A DNA stretch of 9,242 nucleotides from JBGTIS01 sp041745535 (GTDB taxonomy: Bacteria; Bacteroidota; Bacteroidia; Cytophagales; Cyclobacteriaceae). The stretch covers positions 1-9,242 of the forward strand of contig JBGTIS010000182.1 of the NCBI GenBank assembly GCA_041745535.1, in the 5' to 3' direction. Under the pieces are notes generated by a model. That model was not told where the DNA came from. It made no database searches and was given only the letters and a program-made list of their open reading frames with translations. The stretch's first letter is position 1; every line of letters starts with the position of its first letter. Below are positions 1 to 5,646 of the stretch, in pieces. The translations under genes and the position numbers were made by a program.

Positions 1-386
1 GGTTAACCGGAGCTATGTCGGCCACATAGGCAGCGGTACCGGTAGGCTTGAATCCTGTAGAAAATCCATGAAAAAACCGGAGCAGTAAAAACCCTGAAAT
101 GGTGGTAATAAAAGGATAGAAGAATCCACAAAAAAAGCAGACTGCCGCGCCAAATATCATTACGGGAATGCGGCCCACCGTGTCGGCCAGTTTACCGCTA
201 AAGGGTCGGGAGATGCCGGCAGTTAGCGTAAATAAACCTAATAATAAAGCCTTTATAAGCGCCGCCACCCAACTGGTCCAGAAATCCGGGAAGCTCGGGA
301 ATCATCATGTTGAAGCTGGCGAAAAACATAAATGAGCTTAAGCAAAGTAATCCGAATTGCAGGTTGTAAATAGAGCGATGCCGCAC
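1..386 (-). pseudogene. Major facilitator superfamily transporter, N-terminal part, frameshifted and cut by the window edge
   Basis: This is the start of an MFS efflux-type inner-membrane transporter; its substrate is unknown. The start appears to be GTG at 384-386, since no in-frame ATG lies upstream. The first frame gives a hydrophobic helix 1 (LQFGLLCLSSFMFFASF) and the family-like stretch PELPGFLDQLGG, then stops at about 198 after unrelated residues. Moving to the neighbouring frame near 239 restores the family: LFTLTAGISRPFSGKLADTVG, then GRIPV (MFS motif A in the loop between helices 2 and 3), then helices through RFFHGFS and PTGTAAYVADIAPVN, open to base 1. Removing the single T at 239 (plus strand) joins the halves as KGFIIGLFTLTAG. 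The gene is therefore either a recent pseudogene or carries a sequencing or assembly indel. Everything after the edge is unseen. The family assignment is firm; whether the break is real is not. Confidence 0.8.
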
Positions 387-441
387 GGGTATGCCAAAAT
401 TTTGATGTTGCTTGGTAACTGTAAGAAAATTAAAGTGAAGA

Positions 442-469
442 AGGGCTTTGCGAATAAGTGCAAAGCCCT
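442..469 (-). terminator. Intrinsic terminator downstream of prfB
   Basis: A perfect 9-base inverted repeat, AGGGCTTTG (442-450) and CAAAGCCCT (461-469), has a 10-base loop. On the minus strand it starts about 40 bases after the prfB stop codon and is followed by a pyrimidine-rich, T-rich run (CTTCTTCACTTTAATTTTC). This fits a rho-independent terminator separating prfB from the transporter gene. The T tract is interrupted, so termination efficiency is uncertain. Confidence 0.7.
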
Positions 470-508
470 GCCCATATTTTACCTGAATTTCTTATAAAAG
501 GTTACCCG

Positions 509-1586
509 TTATTGCCCCATTAGAAAGGCTTTTATAAAATCGTCTAAGTCACCATTCAGCACCTGCTGGGCATCGGTACGTTCCACGCCCGTACGATTGT
601 CTTTTACCAGTTTGTATGGGTGCAGTACATAATTTCTGATTTGCGAACCAAAATCAATTTTCATTTTATTGCTTTCCACTTCAGCCCGCTCCTCATCGCG
701 TTTTTCTACTTCTATCTGATACAGGCGCGATTTCAGCATTTTCAGCGCTTTTTCTTTATTCTGCAACTGCGATCGTTCTTCCTGACACTCGATAATGAGG
801 CCGGAAGGAGCGTGCCTTAAACGTACGGCAGTTTCTACTTTGTTTACATTTTGCCCGCCGGCACCACCGGAACGAAAGGTTTCCCAGGTAATATCCGCCG
901 GATTCACGTCTACTTCAATGGTATCGTCGATAACAGGGTATACATACACCGAGGCAAATGAAGTATGGCGCCGCCCACCGGAATCAAAAGGAGAGATGCG
1001 CACCAGGCGGTGTACACCATTCTCCGACTTCAGCTTTCCATAGGCGAAGTCGCCATCAATTTCCAGGGTAACCGACTTCAGGCCTGCTGTTTCACCGGGT
1101 TGGTAATCTATTTGCCGGACGGTATATTTTTGCGCTTCTCCCCACATAATGTACATGCGCATCAGCATTTCGGCCCAGTCCTGACTTTCCGTACCGCCGG
1201 CACCAGGATTGATCTGTAAAAAAGCATCGAGCTGATCTTCGTCGCCACTCAGCATTTTTTTGAATTCCAGATCTTCTACAATTTTTTCAGTTTTGCTGAA
1301 TTCGGTGTCAATTTCTTTATCTTCTACATCGCCCGCTTCATAAAATTCGTATAAAGTAGCCAGGTCATCGTAGCTGGTTTGCGCCTTTTCAAAATTGTTA
1401 GTCCATATTTTTTTGTTTTTTATTTCTTTCAGGATTTTCTCCGCTTCTTTGGGATCATTCCAGAAATCGGCCTGCAGGGTAATGGACTCCTCTTCTTTTA
1501 TTTCTTCTTTTTTCTTATCGTAGTCAAAGATACCTCCTCAAAGTCTCTATCCTGACCTTTAAATCTTTCAATTGATCGCTGTTCAT
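509..1586 (-). CDS. prfB: Peptide chain release factor 2 (RF2), expressed by programmed +1 frameshift
   Basis: RF2 recognises UGA and UAA stop codons in the ribosomal A site and triggers peptide release. Translation starts at ATG 1584-1586 and reads 20 codons (MNSDQLKDLKVRIETLRRYL) to an in-frame TGA at 1524-1526. Skipping one base resumes at GAC (1523-1525) and continues to TAA at 509-511, giving about 358 residues; E. coli RF2 has 365. The lysine- and glutamate-rich helical N-terminal domain comes first. The stop-recognition tripeptide SPF is at about residues 198-200 (RISPFDSGG) and the catalytic GGQ at about 243-245 (SGGAGGQNVNK). SPF, rather than PxT, marks RF2 and not RF1. The start has no Shine-Dalgarno sequence. 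Expression should be autoregulated: low RF2 makes ribosomes pause at the internal TGA and shift. The gene's own stop is TAA, which RF1 can also read. It lies 105 bases after ilvE with a terminator between them. Confidence 0.97.
1523..1538 (-). promoter_or_regulatory. prfB programmed +1 frameshift signal
   Basis: The minus strand reads AGGAGG TAT CTT TGA C. The internal Shine-Dalgarno-like AGGAGG (plus-strand positions 1533-1538) lies three bases before the slippery CTT, followed by TGA (1524-1526) and C. The spacing equals that of the well-known E. coli prfB site (AGGGGG TAT CTT TGA C). The peptidyl-tRNA on CTT slips to TTT, and decoding resumes at GAC. Both reading frames match RF2 on either side, so this is a regulatory site and not a damaging mutation. 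Confidence 0.97.
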
Positions 1587-1623
1587 AAAAATTTTTGCTT
1601 TGTAAAATTGATTATAAAATAAA

Positions 1624-1646
1624 GATCCACCTTTTGAAAGTGGACC
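1624..1646 (-). terminator. Probable terminator downstream of ilvE
   Basis: On the minus strand GGTCCAC (1640-1646) pairs with GTGGATC (1624-1630), seven pairs including one G-U, around a short AT-rich loop. It is followed by CTTTATTTTATAATC. It starts about 45 bases after the ilvE stop and lies just ahead of the prfB start, which suggests that prfB has its own promoter. No convincing TAnnTTTG box was found between the hairpin and the prfB ATG. Confidence 0.55.
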
Positions 1647-1691
1647 TCAAATTTCGGATTATTATCAGTTTACCTGAAAGGAAAACAGGAA

Positions 1692-2756
1692 TTATATTTT
1701 ATACATCCATCCAAATTTGTCTTCTTCTTTTCCTCTTTTCAGTCTTTCCAGATAGTTGAGTACCCGTACAGAGAAATTTTCTTTACCAGGAACCGGTAGT
1801 TTAAAGTTTTCACCATTATAACCAATCAGGGAAACATGCGCTACGGTAACGGCTGTGCCCACGCCAAATGCTTCCTGTATGGTTTCGTTTTGAATGGCCT
1901 CCAGGATTTCCTGAACGGTGATTTTACGCTCTTCCAGCGCCATGCCCCAGTCGCGTGCAACCTGTAAAATACTGTCGCGGGTAATGCCTTCCAGAATGGT
2001 ATCGCTTACAGCTGGTGTTATTAATTTATCTTTGATAATGAACATGATGTTCATGGTACCCGATTCTTCAATATACGAATGCGTTTTTCCGTCGGTCCAG
2101 ATCAATTGGTGGTAGCCTTCCTTTTGGGCCAGTTGCGCAGGATACAGCGAAGAAGCATAGTTTCCGGCTGCTTTGGCAAATCCGGTACCGCCTTCAAAAG
2201 CGCGGGCATACTTGGTTTCTATCTTCACCTTTACAGGTTCGGTATAATAAGCGCCTACCGGACAGGTAAAAATCATAAATTTATAGGTGTTGGATGGGCG
2301 AACACCAATGTATTCGTCAGCGGCAAACATGAATGGCCGTACATACATGGAAGTTCCATCCCGGTCTGGAATCCAGTTGGCATCCAGCCGGATCAGTTCG
2401 GTAAGGCCGCCCATAAATATTTCTTCCGGTACGGCCGGCATGCACATCCTTTCGGCAGACCGGTTAAAACGCTTCAGGTTTTTCTTGGGCCGAAACAGCA
2501 TGGGCTCACCATTTTCGTTTTTGAAAGCTTTCATCCCTTCAAAAATAGACTGTCCATAATGAATGGCCGCGGTAGAGGGGCTCAGGCGTAAATAGGCATA
2601 GGGTTCAATCCTCAGGTTTTTCCATTCACCATCTTCGTAATCCGCCAGAAACATATGATCGGAACAGATTTTTCCAAATGGAATATTGTTAGGATCTACT
2701 TCGTTGATTCTGGATTTCTCAACTTTATTTATCTGTATGTCTAATGCGTCTATCAT
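1692..2756 (-). CDS. ilvE: Branched-chain amino acid aminotransferase (class IV, PLP-dependent)
   Basis: This cytosolic enzyme transfers the amino group between leucine, isoleucine or valine and 2-oxoglutarate, the last step of branched-chain synthesis and the first of breakdown. The 354 residues fit the larger BCAT subgroup (eukaryotic-like and many bacterial enzymes) better than the roughly 300-residue E. coli type. The pyridoxal phosphate lysine is K195 in GGTGFAKAAGNYASS. Other family blocks are IHYGQSIFEGMKAF (about 66-78), YVRPFMFAADEYIGV (about 138-152), EESGTMNIMF (230-239) with the cofactor-binding glutamate region, ILEGITRDSIL (254-264) and the GTA phosphate-binding turn at 300-302. 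The ATG has no Shine-Dalgarno; a GGGGCCCC run lies just upstream. The stop is TAA. A candidate promoter lies upstream at 2788-2818 and a hairpin terminator downstream. No other ilv or leu gene is in view, so it appears to be a stand-alone gene. Confidence 0.95.
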   Translation of the reverse strand: MIDALDIQINKVEKSRINEVDPNNIPFGKICSDHMFLADYEDGEWKNLRIEPYAYLRLSPSTAAIHYGQSIFEGMKAFKNENGEPMLFRPKKNLKRFNRSAERMCMPAVPEEIFMGGLTELIRLDANWIPDRDGTSMYVRPFMFAADEYIGVRPSNTYKFMIFTCPVGAYYTEPVKVKIETKYARAFEGGTGFAKAAGNYASSLYPAQLAQKEGYHQLIWTDGKTHSYIEESGTMNIMFIIKDKLITPAVSDTILEGITRDSILQVARDWGMALEERKITVQEILEAIQNETIQEAFGVGTAVTVAHVSLIGYNGENFKLPVPGKENFSVRVLNYLERLKRGKEEDKFGWMYKI

Positions 2757-2787
2757 GTTGGGGCCCCTTTACTGAAAAAAAAGTTTG

Positions 2788-2818
2788 TAAAATTACATAT
2801 ATTTTCAGCGAATTACAA
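2788..2818 (-). promoter_or_regulatory. Candidate Bacteroidota-type promoter for ilvE
   Basis: The minus strand has TAATTTTA (2788-2795), one base from the TAnnTTTG -7 consensus. A TTG at 2816-2818 lies 20 bases upstream, as expected for the -33 element. Transcription would begin about 25 bases before the ilvE ATG. The match is imperfect in AT-rich DNA, so this is a suggestion only. Confidence 0.35.
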
Positions 2819-2908
2819 TTGATGAAAATGAAGAATTGCTGTTTTTTGGGCCATCGTTCAGGTTCTTAATAAAAGAAACTAAAGTTTATGAAAATAAAAC
2901 AGTAGGTA

Positions 2909-4228
2909 TTAACTGTTCTTCATCCATAGAAATCCCTTTTCCCTGGTTTCCACATACTGCAGCGAATCGAAAGTAGCCCATACTTTTACTGAATCGAGGT
3001 CTGAAAACCGCATGGCATATAAGCCGCTGTCGCTGAACCGATTAAAAAAGTCACTGCCTTTCCGCACTGGTACTTTCTTAATGGGCGCTTCCATTTTTTG
3101 TATAAGGGTGTGATACACAAAACCGAGGGTGCCATCCGGCAATTCAATACGGTACCATTTTCCGGTGCCTCCCAATACTTCTATCATAGAGTTTTGAGGC
3201 AACGTGGTAAGTATTTCAGCATTGACATCCGGTGCGATTCTAATATTGGCTTTTACCGAGTTGATCGTATTTAAACCATTAAATTGGGCAGTATCGGCCA
3301 CTATGGTTTCTAAGGGCAAAAAATCATTTTTTACGAATGGATAAGGATCGACCGCGCCACTGGTAAATTTATAAATGCCAAAATGAAGATGAGGCGGCGT
3401 GGTAATGGCATTACCGGTATTGCCCACCAATCCTAAGGTATCGCCCACTTTTACTCGTTGCCCTGTGCTAACCAGTTGTGAATCGAGATGGGCATAGTAC
3501 ATAGAAAAACCTTTATCCGCGCCACTTAAGAATACCACCTTACCACCCAGGCGGTTCAGCGTTACCCGACTGACTCTGCCCTTGGTGGCTGCTATTACAG
3601 GCGTACCACGTGGGGCGAAAATATCTATTCCCTGGTGCGGTCGGGCACCCCCATCTCGGGGAGCGCCGAAAAAACTCCCTACTGCTTTACTGTTTTTACC
3701 TGCCACCGGAAAGTTAATTGAAGGTTTTACTTCAACCTTGATATCGACCTGCCCGCCGCGCAACAGTTCGGGCTGTAATCGTAAAATATGAGTTTCATCG
3801 TGTTTTACCTCATATTCAATAATTCCGGTGGTATCGCTGCCAGCCAGCGGTTCATACCTACCTTCACTGAGTTTAAAAATATCCAGAAAAATTTTGGTGG
3901 TACGGTTTGTCGCATCCAGATCGATTGAAATAACCTGCCCTTCCTGTACCGGATAACGCAGGCTAATGGCCTGAGGCTTTTCAGGATTGAAATATACAAT
4001 TTCCTGATAGGGCAAATTGACAGATGAAGCGCTGTTCAGGCTTGCTTCCCCCGCCAAAACCCAGTCTTTCCCCATTGCTGTATTGGTAAGCGCTACTTCA
4101 CGCAAAGAAGTAAGATACTGTTGGTAGGGAGAAGATTTTTCTAAAAGGCGTTTGAGGCCAATGGATCCGCCACAGCTTGCTAACAGCGCGCTGAACAGTA
4201 TGATATAAAATATTTTGATTGTTTTCAT
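2909..4228 (-). CDS. M23 (LytM-type) zinc peptidase lipoprotein with SH3-like domain
   Basis: This is a predicted cell-envelope lipoprotein of 439 residues that should cut peptide cross-links in peptidoglycan. The start is ATG 4226-4228: it places a signal peptide (MKTIKIFYIILFSALLASC) with lipobox LASC and lipidated Cys19 at the N-terminus. An upstream in-frame TTG at 4258 would add ten residues ahead of the signal and is unlikely. A beta-rich N-terminal region (about 40-175) comes next. The M23 domain (about 182-300) has all its metal and catalytic residues: H198 and D202 in HQGID, H247 in YYAHLD, and H280 and H282 in HLHFG. It should therefore be active, not a degenerate activator. An SH3-like domain (about 322-377, with KWYRIELPDGTLGFV) may bind the wall, and an unassigned tail of about 60 residues ends in FLWMKNS. 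It lies 80 bases after the small lipoprotein gene, on the same strand. Confidence 0.93.
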   Translation of the reverse strand: MKTIKIFYIILFSALLASCGGSIGLKRLLEKSSPYQQYLTSLREVALTNTAMGKDWVLAGEASLNSASSVNLPYQEIVYFNPEKPQAISLRYPVQEGQVISIDLDATNRTTKIFLDIFKLSEGRYEPLAGSDTTGIIEYEVKHDETHILRLQPELLRGGQVDIKVEVKPSINFPVAGKNSKAVGSFFGAPRDGGARPHQGIDIFAPRGTPVIAATKGRVSRVTLNRLGGKVVFLSGADKGFSMYYAHLDSQLVSTGQRVKVGDTLGLVGNTGNAITTPPHLHFGIYKFTSGAVDPYPFVKNDFLPLETIVADTAQFNGLNTINSVKANIRIAPDVNAEILTTLPQNSMIEVLGGTGKWYRIELPDGTLGFVYHTLIQKMEAPIKKVPVRKGSDFFNRFSDSGLYAMRFSDLDSVKVWATFDSLQYVETREKGFLWMKNS

Positions 4229-4230
4229 AA

Positions 4231-4247
4231 AGCGTAAGTAATACGCT
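4231..4247 (-). repeat. Hairpin immediately upstream of the M23 peptidase start codon
   Basis: A perfect inverted repeat, AGCGTA (4231-4236) and TACGCT (4242-4247), with a five-base loop, ends only two bases before the ATG at 4226-4228. In the mRNA it would form a short stem beside the start codon, or in DNA serve as an operator-like dyad. Six pairs is short and chance is possible. Confidence 0.4.
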
Positions 4248-4308
4248 GAAACAAACAATTTTATTGCAGCAAAAAATTCCCTAGAAAGTAAAATTTATCG
4301 CCAGTAGG

Positions 4309-4479
4309 TTACTTTAATAATTTTACAATGCCCACAATTATGAGAATAATTACCGCGGCTACGATAATAATTCCGGTCCAGAAGCCAAGCTCAAATATAC
4401 CTTCGATGACAGAACACGAGGAAAGGCCAGTCGTTAGGATGAGTAAGGTAAATAAAGTAAAAAGATTAATATTTTTCAT
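4309..4479 (-). CDS. Small predicted lipoprotein with one transmembrane segment (56 aa)
   Basis: This short gene starts at ATG 4477-4479 and ends at TAA 4309-4311, encoding 56 residues. The first 22 form a lipoprotein signal (MKNINLFTLFTLLILTTG then LSSC) with a lipobox and Cys22. A short linker (SVIEGIFELGF) leads to a very hydrophobic segment (about 34-52, rich in I, V, A and G) and a basic end, KLLK. Small proteins with this layout occur widely in Bacteroidota, in my recollection often with uninformative or misapplied names. I assign no function. The intact frame, the signal-lipobox-helix order and the usual tail support a real gene. It is upstream of and co-directional with the M23 lipoprotein gene, 80 bases away, so the two may be co-transcribed. 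Divergent from it is the NUDIX gene. Confidence 0.82.
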   Translation of the reverse strand: MKNINLFTLFTLLILTTGLSSCSVIEGIFELGFWTGIIIVAAVIILIIVGIVKLLK

Positions 4480-4600
4480 TTGATAAAAATTTGAATTATT
4501 TATGTTAAGGTTGCTATATAAACCACAGAATAATAGAAAAGTTATCAGGAAAAAAATTAATTGGAAAAAGTTTTGCTAGTGGAAATTGCTTAAACCATAT

Positions 4601-4608
4601 TACCTTTG
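4601..4608 (+). promoter_or_regulatory. -7 promoter box for the NUDIX gene
   Basis: TACCTTTG is a perfect match to the Bacteroidota TAnnTTTG -7 element, 37 bases before the ATG at 4646. It predicts a short leader of roughly 30 bases. No TTG sits at the ideal -33 distance; the nearest ones lie 12 and 25 bases upstream. Because of the perfect box and its position I consider it likely. Confidence 0.6.
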
Positions 4609-4645
4609 CATCGTATAGCTAGTATTACTGTCAAAGAGAGCTGCA

Positions 4646-5299
4646 ATGGATCAGAAAATTATAAAGAAACTTGAGAAAAGGTTGTCGAAAGAACTTCCGG
4701 GATGGGCTGCCCATCAGTTGATGGCTACCGATCTGCACAGGAAAATGCGCCTGCAACCCCGTGCTGATGCCAAAAGGGCGGGTGTACTGGTTTTGTTCTT
4801 TACTGATCATACAGGCCTGAAGCTTCCGTTTATTTTACGGGCTACTTACAAAGGGGTACACAGCGGTCAGATTGGTTTTCCGGGTGGAAAATTCGAAGAA
4901 ACAGATGCCAGCATTGTGGATACCGCTTTGCGGGAAACCTGGGAAGAAATAGGTGTGAAAGTTTCTCCAGAACAGGTGCTGGGCTGCTTGTCAAACATTT
5001 ATATTCCCCCCAGTAATTTGCTGGTAACACCCATTGTAGCCTATATGGATCATCAGCCAGCTTATCTGTTAGATCCTCATGAGGTAAAAGATATTATTGA
5101 AATTGAGGTAGAAGACCTTTTAAATTCATTAAATCATAGTTCGGAGAAAATTACTACCTACGAAGGTCATGAATTTGAAGTCCCTTGTTACCGGATTGAA
5201 AACCACATCATCTGGGGAGCTACCGCCATGATGATCAGTGAGTTAACCTGTTTGTTAGACGAAATAATTCCAGCCGCTAAAGCCAGCTTATCGAAGTAA
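4646..5299 (+). CDS. NUDIX hydrolase, coenzyme A pyrophosphatase type
   Basis: This 217-residue cytosolic enzyme is predicted to split coenzyme A or its derivatives at the diphosphate, giving phosphopantetheine and 3',5'-ADP, using Mg or Mn. The NUDIX box (about 80-103) contains FPGGKF, then ALRETWEEIGV with R96, E97, E100 and E101 in place. Just before it, ILRATYKGVHSGQIGFPGG (63-81) follows the CoA-pyrophosphatase (NudL/PCD1/NUDT7-like) signature of the HxGQxxFPGG kind. The spacing between the glycine pair and the RE pair also follows that subfamily, with Asp in place of the first box glutamate and one extra residue. The C-terminal YRIENHIIWGATAMMISEL resembles the conserved end of that group. 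Substrate choice within the subfamily is inferred. It is the only plus-strand gene here and is probably monocistronic, with its own -7 box. No clear terminator follows it. Confidence 0.9.
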   Translation: MDQKIIKKLEKRLSKELPGWAAHQLMATDLHRKMRLQPRADAKRAGVLVLFFTDHTGLKLPFILRATYKGVHSGQIGFPGGKFEETDASIVDTALRETWEEIGVKVSPEQVLGCLSNIYIPPSNLLVTPIVAYMDHQPAYLLDPHEVKDIIEIEVEDLLNSLNHSSEKITTYEGHEFEVPCYRIENHIIWGATAMMISELTCLLDEIIPAAKASLSK

Positions 5300-5646
5300 C
5301 TTTACTATTTCCATATCATACGTTCCCTTTATGTTTAACGTCTCTCGTGGTCTTTCTGGAATTGACTGATTTATTTTATCATATCCAATAAGCAACTGAG
5401 TGTAATATTTTTCATGAAATGTTTAGTAGTCATTTCGCTAATGATGCAACATGGGGGAGATGCGGGCCTGTTGAACCGCGGCAGAGGATGTTCAATAATA
5501 ATCAATGTTCAATACGCAATGATCAACTAAAAAATTCCATGCGATTGAACATCAAATATTGGAAATTGAATATTGAACATTGTGTTAAATACCTTCACCA
5601 TGAAACCACTAAAAATAAGCTAAATGAGGCTGTTCGTTGCGGATAC
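5300..5646. other. Convergent intergenic region without a supported gene
   Basis: These 347 bases separate the 3' ends of the NUDIX and sulfatase genes. I see no credible coding region and no strong terminator for either gene. The only strong structure is the palindromic repeat cluster at 5488-5582. A weak six-pair dyad (GAAATG 5416-5421 and CATTTC 5431-5436) has no T tract on either side. An open frame runs across the repeat into the antisense of the sulfatase, but its content comes from repeat translation. Confidence 0.7.
5488..5582. repeat. Palindromic repeat cluster, possibly a dispersed mobile repeat
   Basis: A nine-base word occurs four times in 95 bases: as ATGTTCAAT at 5488-5496 and 5505-5513, and as its complement ATTGAACAT at 5544-5552 and 5572-5580. 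The outer arms are longer: CAATGTTCAATA (5503-5514) matches TATTGAACATTG (5571-5582) in reverse complement. After three mismatched bases AAT/ATT pair again, so a long stem-loop could form. From memory, similar TTGAACAT-rich palindromes recur between genes in Bacteroidota and resemble REP- or MITE-like elements. No transposase is nearby. Copy number in the genome cannot be seen from this window. Confidence 0.65.

Noticed and set aside
1524..1526. In-frame TGA near the start of prfB, as if the gene were broken
   Set aside because: It is the conserved programmed +1 frameshift stop of RF2, with AGGAGG at the standard spacing and family-like sequence on both sides.
2079..2591. 170-codon plus-strand open frame inside ilvE
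   Set aside because: It is antisense to a well-supported gene and has no recognisable domain or promoter; it arises from the codon use of ilvE.
4226..4258. Upstream TTG start for the M23 lipoprotein at 4258
   Set aside because: It would place ten extra residues, translated through the hairpin, ahead of a complete signal peptide. The ATG at 4228 gives a normal lipoprotein signal.
1692..4479. A single operon running from the small lipoprotein through ilvE and prfB
   Set aside because: Gaps of 80-152 bases, hairpins after ilvE and prfB, a candidate ilvE promoter and unrelated functions argue against one transcript. Only the small lipoprotein and M23 pair remain plausible partners.
5416..5436. 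Dyad GAAATG/CATTTC as terminator for NUDIX or sulfatase
   Set aside because: It is only six AT-rich pairs, with no T tract on either strand.
5488..5582. Possible CRISPR array
   Set aside because: The repeats are only nine bases, occur in both orientations, have unequal spacing (17 and 28 bases start to start), and no cas gene is present.
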